This document shows positions 16,635 through 25,634 of a stretch of DNA of 64,000 bases, piece by piece. Every line of letters starts with the position of its first letter. The stretch's first letter is position 1. Below the pieces are notes generated by a model, which had not been told where the DNA came from, did no database searches, and saw only the letters and a program-made list of their open reading frames with translations. Origin of the DNA: Rhizobium sp. BT03 (GTDB lineage Bacteria > Pseudomonadota > Alphaproteobacteria > Rhizobiales > Rhizobiaceae); assembly GCF_030053155.1 (NCBI RefSeq), contig NZ_CP125643.1, forward strand, positions 382,820-446,819, written 5' to 3'. Made by a program: the position numbers and the translations under genes.

Positions 16635-17723
16635 ATGAAGAGACGTACATTTCTACAAGCGAGCGGGGCAATTGCTGTAGCCGGCACGTTCGGAATGCCG
16701 GGGATTCTTCGCGCCGACGACGCGATCAGTATCCTACCTGACACTTGGCCCTCCGAAGGCGCCAACCCAATTGTCGACGCGGGTAAGTTCAAGAAGTCAG
16801 GCCCGTGGAAGATCGGACACAGCCACTACGGCCTCGCTGGTTCAACGCATACCTACCAGACGGCGTTTGAAGCCGAATATGAAATAAAAAAGAACAAGGA
16901 TCGGATCGCTGATTACCAGTTCCGGAGCGCTGATCTCAATGCCTCCAAACAAGTTGCCGATATCGAGGATCTGATCGCCCAGAAGGTCGATGCGATCATC
17001 ATCGCACCGCTAACCACCGGTTCCGCCGTCGAGGGCATCAAGAAGGCAAAGGCTGCTGGCATTCCAACCGTAGTCTATCTCGGACGCGTCGACACCGAGG
17101 AGTTTACGGTTCAGGTCCAGGGCGACGACTTCTATTTCGGGCGCGTGATGGCTCAGTTCCTCGTCGACAAGCTTGGCAACAAGGGCAAGGTATGGGTTCT
17201 GCGTGGCGTCGCCGGGCATCCCATCGATGCAGATCGTTATGCAGGCGCCATGGAAGTCTTCAGCAAGTCTGGACTTCAGATCACGTCGACCCAGCACGGA
17301 AGCTGGTCTTATGAGGACTCAAAGAAGATCGCCGAAAGCTTGTATCTCTCCGACCCAGATGTCGCGGGCATCTGGACCGATGGAGCCAACATGTCTCTTG
17401 GCGTTTTGGATGCCTTGCAGGAGGCTGGCGCCTCAACGATCCCGCCAATCACGGGCGAAGCACTTAACGGCTGGATGCGTCGTTGGAATGACGAAAAACT
17501 TTCCTCGATCGGTCCGATTTGCCCACCCGCTCTGTCTACTGCCGCGCTACGGGCCGCCTTCGCCTTGCTGGATGGGAAGCCGATTCAGCGTAACTGGACG
17601 AACCGCCCCAAGCCGATCACCGACGAGACGCTCTCCCAGTTCTATCGCGCAGATCTCACTGATGCGTACTGGGCGCCGACCGAAATGCCGAACGAAAAGC
17701 TCCTTGATTATTTCAAGGCTTGA
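16635..17723 (+). CDS. Periplasmic sugar-type ABC substrate-binding protein 2 (Tat signal)
   Basis: 362-residue binding protein of the ribose/TorT-like group. The N-terminus MKRRTFLQASG followed by a hydrophobic stretch and ILRADDA is a twin-arginine signal, unusual for this family, which normally uses Sec. The domain starts near GPWKIGHSHYGLAGS and includes IEDLIAQKVDAIIIAPLTTG. ATG 16635 has a very strong GGAGGAGGAA site. It is the first gene of the transporter operon behind operator copy C, and a hairpin separates it from the ATPase gene, consistent with excess binding protein over the membrane complex. It is only distantly similar to the binding protein at 8994. Confidence 0.88.
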   Translation: MKRRTFLQASGAIAVAGTFGMPGILRADDAISILPDTWPSEGANPIVDAGKFKKSGPWKIGHSHYGLAGSTHTYQTAFEAEYEIKKNKDRIADYQFRSADLNASKQVADIEDLIAQKVDAIIIAPLTTGSAVEGIKKAKAAGIPTVVYLGRVDTEEFTVQVQGDDFYFGRVMAQFLVDKLGNKGKVWVLRGVAGHPIDADRYAGAMEVFSKSGLQITSTQHGSWSYEDSKKIAESLYLSDPDVAGIWTDGANMSLGVLDALQEAGASTIPPITGEALNGWMRRWNDEKLSSIGPICPPALSTAALRAAFALLDGKPIQRNWTNRPKPITDETLSQFYRADLTDAYWAPTEMPNEKLLDYFKA

Positions 17724-17730
17724 TGAACTA

Positions 17731-17752
17731 CGGGCACGATCACTCGTGCCCG
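17731..17752 (+). terminator. Intercistronic hairpin after binding-protein gene
   Basis: 9-bp perfect stem CGGGCACGA/TCGTGCCCG with a 4-nt loop and no T tract. It probably protects the upstream mRNA or attenuates transcription into the ATPase gene, as is common in binding-protein operons. Confidence 0.6.
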
Positions 17753-17766
17753 TATCCCTGTCGAAG

Positions 17767-19308
17767 ATGGAAATTCCCATGAGCACGCTTGTCGAGATGG
17801 TCGGCATCAACAAATCGTTTGGTTTCACGAAAGTCCTTTCGGACGTTCGCTTTTCCCTGGAACGTGGCTCCGTGCACGCTCTGATGGGGGAAAACGGCGC
17901 GGGGAAGTCCACCCTGATGCGTATTCTGGCGGGGGTATATCAGCCGGGCGCAGGAAGTGTTCGGCTCCGCGGGGAGGAAGTCAATTTCCGTTCCCCTAAG
18001 GAGGCACGGTTGGCGGGAGTGTCGACGGTGTTTCAGGAGTTTACCCTGATCCCCAATCTCACCGTTGCTGAGAACATGTTCCTGGGCCACGAACCTCGTC
18101 GCATTGACGGTTCGATCGATAGCGTCGAGGTAGTGAAACGCGCTCGCGCTTTGCTGGCTGACGTATTTCCACAGCTCGACGCAACCGCGATCGTCGAGAC
18201 ACTGACTGTCGCGCAGCAGCAGGCAGTAGAGATCGCGAAGGGACTTACGTCGAACGCGGACGTATTCATCTTCGACGAGCCAACGGCGGCGTTGAACTCG
18301 ACCGATGTCGCGCATCTTTTCAAGGTTATCCGCGACCTTAAGGCTCAACATAAGGCTGTCGTCTACATCTCTCATCGCATGAATGAAGTCTTCGAACTAT
18401 GCGACACCATCACCGTCATGAAAGATGGCGCTTGGGTAAGGACTGCAAGAGCGCAGGACTTCAACTTGCAAACGCTGGTAGCGACAATGGTTGGTCGCGA
18501 ACTTCAGAACTTCTTTCCGCCGCGCTCGCAGGCCACCGGAGCGGCAATGCTGGAGGTTTCGGACTTGCGCCTCGACGACAGCAGCTCGACAGTCACTTTC
18601 GTTGTCAGAAAAGGTGAAATCATCGGGCTGGCAGGGCTCGAAGGACAGGGCCAGCGAGAGATAATGCGTGCCATTGTGGGCGTTGAATCGCCAAAGGCCA
18701 TCGCCGTGTGGCGTGCCGGCCCCGACAACAGCATGCACGTGGTGAATGTAGGGTCAGGGTTCGCTCGCGCGGTCGGATCAGGAATCGGTTTTATCCCTGA
18801 GGACAGGAAGCAGGAAGGGCTGTTCCTGCGCCTGCCTATCTACGACAACATCGCGCTGGGAAAACAGCTCAATCGGAATATGGCAAGCGTTGCGTGGCGA
18901 TCGGTGTCGAGGGTCCGCGAGGTGATCAAGTCGTTACGAGTTGCGGCCGCCGATCCCAATGCGCCCGTAGGTAAACTCTCGGGCGGGAATCAGCAGAAGG
19001 TGCTGCTGGGCCGCTGGTTGCTCTCCGGAGTGGACATCCTCGTTATTGAGGAGCCCACGCGCGGCGTCGACGTCGGTGCAAAGGCAGAGATTTACAGATT
19101 GCTGCGGGACTTCAGTGATCGTGGCGGTGCGGTCGTGGTTTCGTCGCGCGAGCACGCTGAGCTTATAGGGCTCTGCGACAGCATTTTGGTCGTTCATGAC
19201 AGGAAGATCGTCGGGCAGATGTCCGCAGAGGGGGCGACCGAGGAAAGAATCCTCGAGACTGCGCTGGGGGCGAGTGCGTCACCGGATCCCCGTGCTGCGG
19301 TGCATTGA
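17767..19308 (+). CDS. Sugar-type ABC transporter ATPase (RbsA/MglA-like, double NBD)
   Basis: 513-residue duplicated ATPase. NBD1 has Walker A GENGAGKST, the signature-like LTVAQQQAVEIAKGL and Walker B VFIFDEPTAAL. NBD2 has a degenerate P-loop region (GLAGLEGQGQREIMR) typical of this family, the signature LSGGNQQKVLLGRWL and Walker B ILVIEEPTRGVD. ATG 17767 is used; ATG 17779 is equally possible. Frames further upstream belong to another reading frame of the binding-protein gene. It powers import with the two permeases immediately downstream. Confidence 0.92.
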   Translation: MEIPMSTLVEMVGINKSFGFTKVLSDVRFSLERGSVHALMGENGAGKSTLMRILAGVYQPGAGSVRLRGEEVNFRSPKEARLAGVSTVFQEFTLIPNLTVAENMFLGHEPRRIDGSIDSVEVVKRARALLADVFPQLDATAIVETLTVAQQQAVEIAKGLTSNADVFIFDEPTAALNSTDVAHLFKVIRDLKAQHKAVVYISHRMNEVFELCDTITVMKDGAWVRTARAQDFNLQTLVATMVGRELQNFFPPRSQATGAAMLEVSDLRLDDSSSTVTFVVRKGEIIGLAGLEGQGQREIMRAIVGVESPKAIAVWRAGPDNSMHVVNVGSGFARAVGSGIGFIPEDRKQEGLFLRLPIYDNIALGKQLNRNMASVAWRSVSRVREVIKSLRVAAADPNAPVGKLSGGNQQKVLLGRWLLSGVDILVIEEPTRGVDVGAKAEIYRLLRDFSDRGGAVVVSSREHAELIGLCDSILVVHDRKIVGQMSAEGATEERILETALGASASPDPRAAVH

Positions 19309-19320
19309 GGAGGATAACTT

Positions 19321-20262
19321 ATGAATTCATTTGCCAGTCGCCTGAAGCTCCCTTATCGCGCGGGAGCGATCGGGCTTTCCATTGGAACGCTCCTGGTGAT
19401 GGTTGTCGCCTCGGTAATATTATTGCCGGACTTCATGGATCCGGAGAATTTGTCTAATCTCCTGGCGCAATCGACGGTGCTCGTCATCTCGGCTCTCGGT
19501 CAGACGTTCGTCATTCTCACTGGCGGCCTCGACGTGTCGGTTGGGTCCGTCATCAGTCTAACGACGACGATCATGACGCTTGATCTTCCTGAGATAACCC
19601 GCGTGCTTATCTGCATCGCGGTGGCGATGGGGTTCGGAGTAGCGAACGGTTACGGTGTCGCGCGCCTCAATGTACATCCAATCATCATGACGCTGACAAC
19701 AATGGGCATCGGCCAAGGTATCGCGTTGATCATTTTGCCAATCCCAGGCGGGCGCGTGCCGGAGTGGCTTTCCGGCTCGGTAGCCGGATCCATCGGCCCC
19801 GTACCTAACTCATTGTTTTGGTTGATCACGGCATCGCTCTTCGCATCCTGGATTCTCTATCGTCGTCCCTTCGGCCTCTACCTCTTCGCTTCCGGCGGCA
19901 ATGACTTCAACGCACGGATGAACGGTGTTCCCGTCGAGCGCACCATCATCAAAGCGTATGTTCTTTCCGCTCTATTCGCATGCGCTGCGGGGATGTTTCT
20001 TGCAGGTCGCCTTGCATCGGGTGATCCTAAGGGCGGCGCTTCATTCGGGATTGAGTCTGTAACGGCTGCAGCATTGGGTGGGGTCCACCTCGCCGGGGGC
20101 ATCGGAAGCATTGTGGGAACCGTCGTTGGCGCGGCGATCCTCGGGACAGTGAATAATGTGATGAATCTGGCCAACGTCTCTGCATTTCTTCAGTCGGTCG
20201 TCAAGGGTGTGTTGCTTCTCGTACTCGTCGTTTCGCAGCGACGCAAAACAATCGGACTTTGA
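19321..20262 (+). CDS. Sugar-type ABC transporter permease 1 (RbsC-like)
   Basis: 313-residue integral membrane protein of the RbsC/BPD_transp_2 family, with about 8 to 10 hydrophobic helices. It contains the conserved LSNLLAQSTVLVISALGQTF and LTGGLDVSVGSVISL segments, and GTVVGAAILGTVNNVMNL near the C-terminus. ATG 19321 follows GGAGGA at a 6-nt spacing, 12 bp after the ATPase stop. It pairs with the next permease as a heterodimer. Confidence 0.92.
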   Translation: MNSFASRLKLPYRAGAIGLSIGTLLVMVVASVILLPDFMDPENLSNLLAQSTVLVISALGQTFVILTGGLDVSVGSVISLTTTIMTLDLPEITRVLICIAVAMGFGVANGYGVARLNVHPIIMTLTTMGIGQGIALIILPIPGGRVPEWLSGSVAGSIGPVPNSLFWLITASLFASWILYRRPFGLYLFASGGNDFNARMNGVPVERTIIKAYVLSALFACAAGMFLAGRLASGDPKGGASFGIESVTAAALGGVHLAGGIGSIVGTVVGAAILGTVNNVMNLANVSAFLQSVVKGVLLLVLVVSQRRKTIGL

Positions 20263-20267
20263 AAGAA

Positions 20268-21266
20268 ATGGACTTCTCGATGACCACATCAGACTCGAAA
20301 ACTGAAGCACCATCTCGCTCATTGAGGGGTAAGAGCGCCATTTCGTGGATACTCGGGCTACCGCCCGCATACTATGTGCTCGCAATCCTGGTTGCGGTTG
20401 CTCCAGCAGTGAGCGCCACGCTCATAAATCCCAACTACTGGTTTGTAATCCTCAAGCAGTCAGCGCCGCTCGGGATCGCGGTGCTCGCCCAGTCGCTTGT
20501 CATGCGGGTGCGATCCATCGATCTCTCTGTCAGCGGTATTTTCGCGTTCGCGATTTATCTGGCCAGCTCGGGCCAGCTCAACAACTATCCACCGCTAATG
20601 ACCGTCCTCATGCCTGTTGTGATTGGGCTAGCTGTGGGGGGTGTAAACGGAATACTCGTAGCATACGTGCGCGCTTCTGCCGTTATCTCCACACTAAGTG
20701 TTTCGGCCATTCTGATTGGGATCGTCCAATACATGAGCGCCGGCCGCGCGCCCGGTTCAACGCCAAGCTGGCTTCGAATACTTACGAGCGGCAATATCCA
20801 CGGCCTTTCCTATTCCGTGGTCCTGTGGATCGTCATCGCCGCCCTGATTTCTATCGCATTTCGCTTTCTCATCGTCGGGCGTTACTTCAGGGCCGTCGGC
20901 GACAATCCGAGGGCGGCGGAAACTACAGGAATTCCGTTGGCACGTACGATTTTTGTCTCGCACACGCTCGCGGGCGCCCTGACAGGCATCGCGGCCCTGG
21001 TCCAGGTATCCGCGTTGGCGGTCGGCACCATCAAGCCAGGCTTCGACACCTTCATGAATGCTCTCGCCGCCACGATCCTCGGCGGTGTGACGTTCGGCGT
21101 CGACCGGGGCGGCGTCGCCGGGCCGTTCGTTGCCGTCGTTGCCTTCAGCTTCCTGTTCGCGATGCTGACCGTCTTCGGCATCCAGGAGCCGGGCAAGCTT
21201 ATCGTCCAGGGCGTGATCATTGCATTTGCCGCAATCATCTACGGTGCGCGCGCGGGTCGCGTCTAG
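20268..21266 (+). CDS. Sugar-type ABC transporter permease 2 (RbsC-like)
   Basis: 332-residue permease of the same family. It has about 8 to 10 helices and the motifs APLGIAVLAQSLVMRVRSID and LGGVTFGVDRGGVAG. Possible starts are TTG 20259 (overlapping the previous stop), ATG 20268 and ATG 20280; 20268 is chosen for AAAGAA upstream. The last third is more G+C-rich than the first part, which may be local composition. It is co-transcribed with permease 1. Confidence 0.9.
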   Translation: MDFSMTTSDSKTEAPSRSLRGKSAISWILGLPPAYYVLAILVAVAPAVSATLINPNYWFVILKQSAPLGIAVLAQSLVMRVRSIDLSVSGIFAFAIYLASSGQLNNYPPLMTVLMPVVIGLAVGGVNGILVAYVRASAVISTLSVSAILIGIVQYMSAGRAPGSTPSWLRILTSGNIHGLSYSVVLWIVIAALISIAFRFLIVGRYFRAVGDNPRAAETTGIPLARTIFVSHTLAGALTGIAALVQVSALAVGTIKPGFDTFMNALAATILGGVTFGVDRGGVAGPFVAVVAFSFLFAMLTVFGIQEPGKLIVQGVIIAFAAIIYGARAGRV

Positions 21267-21324
21267 TCCGTCGGGCCGATCAAGTCATTCCCGTAGCAAT
21301 TGCGGGAGAACGCAGGAGAATATA

Positions 21325-22428
21325 ATGGTGAAAATCACTGCGGCTGTCGCCGTGAAGCCAAAGAGCCCGCTGGAGTTCCGTGAACTCGAACTGGCTGACC
21401 CCGAAGGCAACGAGATCCTGGTTCGCACGGTTGCGAGCGGGATCTGCCACACGGACTTGCTGCTTCGCGACGGTATTTTTGGCCCGCCGGCACCGGTGAT
21501 CCCGGGGCACGAAGGCGTCGGCGTCGTCGAGGCGGTCGGACCAGAAGTTCAGAGCCTCAAAGTGGGTGATCACGTCGCACTGAGCCAGAGCTCATGCGGA
21601 TTCTGCGCCGACTGCCGCCGTTCTCACCCAATGAACTGCCAAAATTATACCCAGTACAATCTTACGGGGCTTCGTCCGAATGGTAAGAAGGCATTGCTCT
21701 GCGATGAAGTTGGCATTGGCAGCAATTTCGTGGGCCAGTCGTCCTTTGCGACGCATATCCTTGCGACTGAAAACAATGCAGCGCTTTTGCCGAAAACAGA
21801 CCTCGACCTTACCGACGCTGCGCCACTCGGGTGCGGCATGGCAACGGGTGCAGGAACAGTGATAAACGCGATGAAGCCGGAAATAGGGTCGACGATAGCC
21901 GTTTTCGGCGCAGGTGCTGTCGGCATGGCCGCCGTGATGGCCGCCAAAGTTCGTCGGTGCAGCAAGATTATCATCATAGATCTGAATCAGCAGAGGCTAG
22001 ACATGGCCATGGGGCTTGGTGCCACACATGCGATCAACGGCAAAGATCCCGACGTAGTCAACCAGATCCATGCGCTGACGGGCGGCGGTGCCGACTTCGC
22101 GATCGACGCAGTTGGCATCATTCCGGTTATTCTGAACTCGATCAAGTGCACCCGTGCCGGCGGGCACGTTGTCTTGCTCGGCCTCGACGCGCTCGGGAAC
22201 GACATTCCCATCCCCCTCGATCTAATGGTGTTCAATCGCAAGATCCAGGGTGCGATCCTTGGTGATCAGATTCCACAGCTGTTCATTCCGCAGATGATGG
22301 ATCTTAATCAGGCTGGGCTTTTCCCCTTCCAAAAATTGATCACCAAGTATCCCTTCGAGAAGATCAACGAAGCGATCGCGGACGCCGAAGCCGGGCGAGT
22401 GATCAAGCCGGTCGTCGTTTTCAATTAG
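21325..22428 (+). CDS. Zinc-dependent alcohol dehydrogenase (aryl-alcohol dehydrogenase-like)
   Basis: 367-residue MDR dehydrogenase with GICHTDL, GHEGVG, structural-zinc CGFCADCRRSHPMNC, the subgroup segment LGCGMATGAGTVIN and the NAD loop GAGAVGMAAVMAAK. It is a clear paralogue of 14281-15387. ATG 21325 follows CAGGAGAA. With 58 bp after permease 2 and 12 bp before the next gene, it belongs to the transporter operon, which suggests the imported compound or its first product is an alcohol. Confidence 0.9.
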   Translation: MVKITAAVAVKPKSPLEFRELELADPEGNEILVRTVASGICHTDLLLRDGIFGPPAPVIPGHEGVGVVEAVGPEVQSLKVGDHVALSQSSCGFCADCRRSHPMNCQNYTQYNLTGLRPNGKKALLCDEVGIGSNFVGQSSFATHILATENNAALLPKTDLDLTDAAPLGCGMATGAGTVINAMKPEIGSTIAVFGAGAVGMAAVMAAKVRRCSKIIIIDLNQQRLDMAMGLGATHAINGKDPDVVNQIHALTGGGADFAIDAVGIIPVILNSIKCTRAGGHVVLLGLDALGNDIPIPLDLMVFNRKIQGAILGDQIPQLFIPQMMDLNQAGLFPFQKLITKYPFEKINEAIADAEAGRVIKPVVVFN

Positions 22429-22440
22429 GAGCCAGCGCAA

Positions 22441-22752
22441 ATGACATCGAAGAAGTCAGAGGAACAGCACCTTGTCGTTGAATTCAAAACCACGTCCCAA
22501 AATCGAAATCGCGTAAAAGAACTCCTTCAGGAATTCATTGGACCCGCCCGCGAAGAGTCTGGTTGTCTCTACTACGACCTCTACCAGCGGTCGGACGATC
22601 CGAACACTTTCATCATCTTAGACGGCTGGCAGAATGAGGCGGCTGTCGTTGGCCATGGCGAACATCCTAATGTCAAGCGGGTGCTGGAGCCTCTTCTTCC
22701 ACTGTTGGTGAGTCCACCGTCGATTAATGTAAATACCCGTATCAGCGACTGA
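22441..22752 (+). CDS. Antibiotic biosynthesis monooxygenase-domain protein (YgiN-like)
   Basis: 103-residue ABM-fold protein with EESGCLYYDLYQRSDDPNTF and the conserved HPNVKRVLEPLLPLL end. The fold dimerises as a ferredoxin-like barrel. Members such as YgiN oxidise quinols without a cofactor, but many have unknown activity. It lies 12 bp after the dehydrogenase and before the NADH:quinone oxidoreductase-like gene, so a role in hydroquinone or quinone handling is plausible but unproven. Confidence 0.85.
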   Translation: MTSKKSEEQHLVVEFKTTSQNRNRVKELLQEFIGPAREESGCLYYDLYQRSDDPNTFIILDGWQNEAAVVGHGEHPNVKRVLEPLLPLLVSPPSINVNTRISD

Positions 22753-22814
22753 TCGGGCGCAATGGCCATTTCTACGAGGCGCGCGCCCCGAGCGCGCAGG
22801 TTTGGGGAGACGAA

Positions 22815-24080
22815 ATGGATACGCATCGAGTTGTCGTAGTCGGCGGTGGCTTTGCCGGACTCCAGTTAGCGAAGGACCTCAAGTGTCCCGACACTTCCAT
22901 AACGATCGTCGACAGGCGCAACCATCACCTCTTTCAACCGCTCCTCTACCAAGTTGCCACGACTGTATTGGCAACCTCGGAGATAGCCTGGCCCATCAGA
23001 GCATTGTTCAGAGGACGAAAGGATGTATCGACGCTGCTGGGCGAGGTTGTTGGCGTTGATACCGAGGCACGCGTAGTATCGCTCAAGGATGGGAATGCTA
23101 TTCCCTATGACACGCTCGTTCTCGCGACAGGTGCAAGGCACGCCTATTTTGGCCGGGACGAGTGGGAGCCGTTTGCGCCCGGGCTAAAGGCACTCGAAGA
23201 CGCGACGACCATCCGGCGGCGGCTTCTTCTCGCGTTTGAGAAGGCCGAATTGGAGGCTGATCCCGAACGGCGGAAGGCAATGCTCACGTTCAGCATAATC
23301 GGAGCAGGCCCGACAGGCGTGGAGATGGCTGGGATTATAGCGCAACTGGCCCAACGAACCCTTGTTGAGGAGTTCCGTAGCATCGACACCAGATCGGCGC
23401 GCATCCTTCTCATCGAGGCAGGTCCACGTGTCCTACCCGTGTTCCCGGAAGCACTTTCGAGATATGCCGAGCAGTCGCTAATCAAGATGGGCGTCGAAGT
23501 GAGAACAGGCATTCCCGTGACGGCATGCAACGAGAACGGCATCGCGATCGGAGATGAGTTCGTTTCAAGCCGGACCGTCATCTGGGCTGCGGGGGTGCAA
23601 GCGTCGAACGCCGCCGCCTGGGTCGGTGCTGAAAAGGACAGGGCGGGTAGGGCGGTCGTGCAGCCAGATCTGACTGTTGGCGGTAAGCCCGAGATTTTTA
23701 TTATTGGAGATACTGCCTCCGTGAAGGCCGCTGATGGAACACCCGTCCCCGGAGTGGCTCCCGCCGCCAAACAGCAAGGCAAATATGTCGCTTCGGTAAT
23801 TGAAGCACGACGTCTGGGTACACCCACTCCAAGTGCGTTCAGATATAGGCATCTGGGAAACCTGGCTACCATCGGGCCGAATTCGGCTGTTATCGACTTT
23901 GGGAAGATCCGGCTCAAGGGCGGAATTGCATGGTGGATTTGGGGGCTTGCCCATATCTACTTCCTGATAGGTACGAGGAGCAGATTGGCAGTGGGACTAA
24001 GCTGGCTATGGATCTTTGTTTCCGGCCATCACTCCGCACGTTTGATCACGCAAAAAGAAACCTTAAAGGATGAGGTTTAG
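22815..24080 (+). CDS. ndh: Type II NADH dehydrogenase (FAD-dependent NADH:quinone oxidoreductase)
   Basis: 421-residue NDH-2. It has the FAD-binding VVVVGGGFAGLQLAKDL at the N-terminus, NAD-binding IIGAGPTGVEMAG near residue 160, and the second FAD motif IFIIGDTASVKAADG followed by VAPAAKQQGKYVA. A C-terminal hydrophobic segment (AWWIWGLAHIYFLIG) anchors such enzymes to the membrane. It would reoxidise NADH from the three dehydrogenases directly into the quinone pool without proton pumping. It is the last gene of the putative transporter operon. Confidence 0.9.
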   Translation: MDTHRVVVVGGGFAGLQLAKDLKCPDTSITIVDRRNHHLFQPLLYQVATTVLATSEIAWPIRALFRGRKDVSTLLGEVVGVDTEARVVSLKDGNAIPYDTLVLATGARHAYFGRDEWEPFAPGLKALEDATTIRRRLLLAFEKAELEADPERRKAMLTFSIIGAGPTGVEMAGIIAQLAQRTLVEEFRSIDTRSARILLIEAGPRVLPVFPEALSRYAEQSLIKMGVEVRTGIPVTACNENGIAIGDEFVSSRTVIWAAGVQASNAAAWVGAEKDRAGRAVVQPDLTVGGKPEIFIIGDTASVKAADGTPVPGVAPAAKQQGKYVASVIEARRLGTPTPSAFRYRHLGNLATIGPNSAVIDFGKIRLKGGIAWWIWGLAHIYFLIGTRSRLAVGLSWLWIFVSGHHSARLITQKETLKDEV

Positions 24081-24376
24081 TCGCTAGCGCGAGCACGCCC
24101 GAGTCTGCTGGGCCGTGAATGGAGACCATCAAAGGCCAGACATTTGGGAATCGGTTGCGAAGCGATGGTTGGCAGCAGGTAACAATTCTGTCGGAGTTCC
24201 ATATATAACAATGATTGATCTTCGCACTATCAACTTAGGCGACTTCGACTGCGTCGAATTCACGGCGAGGACTGGCCGCGACAAGTCAATTGCCCTGTCC
24301 GCCTGTCGTTAGCGATAAGCGGGCCTCATGCTTGAATACCGTTTCGGGAAGGAAGTGATGATGTGGAGAGTTGAGA

Positions 24377-25342
24377 GTGTCCCCCTCTAAGATTGACCAT
24401 TTCTCGCTCAAAGGTACCTGCAGCGAGGAACTCGCGGCAGCGCTTTCGAGGCTTTCCCCGCAATCTGAAGCGCATGTACATGGCGATAAGACGATCGCCT
24501 ACGATGTACATGCGATTACCAATGGTCCGATTGCAGTTATTGCCGCGCACTACGAGGGCGACCTAACCGTCCAGCACCGGGGACCGGCGGAGGCAAACAT
24601 CATCATGCTTCCACTACATGGGCGATCGGTCGTTACCGTTGACGGCAGACAAATCCCGTCAGAGGGAACGCGGGGCGTTTTCGTGAACAGTATGTCGGCG
24701 AGTACGACCCAATTCATTGGGCCCAGGAAACATTTGGGGCTTAGGATCGCCCATGATGAGCTGACGCGCCGTTTGGGATGTCGGCTCAATACGCCAATAA
24801 GAGGCAGCCTCGATTTTTCGCCAGAAATCGACCTATCGGTCGGGTTCGGCTCCCTTTTGGTTCAACTGGTACCAGTGCTGTATGCTGGATTACGAGACGG
24901 AACCCTCCTTCAATCACCGATAGCACTTCATCACCTCACTGAAACGACGATGGAGCTTTTGATCGAAGCTGCGCAGCATCGCTACTCATCTGAGTTATGC
25001 CGCGTTGCTGAATCACCCTTACCCAAGGCCGTTAAGCGGGCGGTCGACTATATGCGTGCCAATATTACTCGGCCGCTATCTCTTGAGGAAATCGCAACGG
25101 CTTGTGGCGTAAGCCGACGCACTCTTCAAAGCGGTTTTCGCAACTTTCGGAATACGACCCCTCTGGCATTCCTGCAGCACCTACGGTTGGAATTAGTGCA
25201 TCAGGAACTGATGACAGGCGAACCTGGCCTCTCGGTCACGCAGGTCGCTCTGAAATGGGGCTTCGTGCATAGAGGCAGATTTTCTGCGGACTATCGCAAG
25301 CGCTATGGGGTACTTCCCTCGGAAACATTGCGTATATCATAA
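24377..25342 (+). CDS. AraC-family transcriptional regulator
   Basis: About 321-residue activator-type regulator. The N-terminal half (to about 200) is an AraC-binding-like sensor with IIMLPLHGRSVVTVDGRQ. The C-terminal half has two helix-turn-helix motifs, SLEEIATACGVSRRTLQSGF and SVTQVALKWGFVHRGRFSAD, ending YRKRYGVLPSETL. GTG 24377 has GGAG at good spacing; TTG 24371 would be too close. It is similar in type to FeaR/AraC_binding_2 regulators of aromatic-amine or alcohol metabolism. Its target is unknown. It lies downstream of the catabolic cluster and upstream of a chemoreceptor. Confidence 0.88.
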   Translation: MSPSKIDHFSLKGTCSEELAAALSRLSPQSEAHVHGDKTIAYDVHAITNGPIAVIAAHYEGDLTVQHRGPAEANIIMLPLHGRSVVTVDGRQIPSEGTRGVFVNSMSASTTQFIGPRKHLGLRIAHDELTRRLGCRLNTPIRGSLDFSPEIDLSVGFGSLLVQLVPVLYAGLRDGTLLQSPIALHHLTETTMELLIEAAQHRYSSELCRVAESPLPKAVKRAVDYMRANITRPLSLEEIATACGVSRRTLQSGFRNFRNTTPLAFLQHLRLELVHQELMTGEPGLSVTQVALKWGFVHRGRFSADYRKRYGVLPSETLRIS

Positions 25343-25634
25343 GCAGATTGCGCCGACCGAGCTACGATCAGCCGGCACGCTCGACCGTCCTCAAGGCTTG
25401 CAGCAACAGCACTCTCCAGAAAAGCCGACTGCCTCGGCCCAAGATCTGTCTTGCAGATGATCCCCTGAACGCGACGATGTTCCGATCTGCGCAACGCAGT
25501 TCAAGACCACTACAGGGGTTAATCTTATAGTAATTATGCCGAGGTCATCTCACACATAGCGGTCAATGTCGCAATGTTCTGGACCGCGTCGCTAATGGAA
25601 GCCGGTGTAATTTATAGTCGTCTATGAGGAACAT

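Noticed and set aside
24115..24312. 65-codon frame after ndh
   Set aside because: No ribosome site, no family motif, unusual composition. It shares GDFDCV with a frame at 46022-46273, but the matching DNA is only about 16 of 17 bp, so I treat it as chance.
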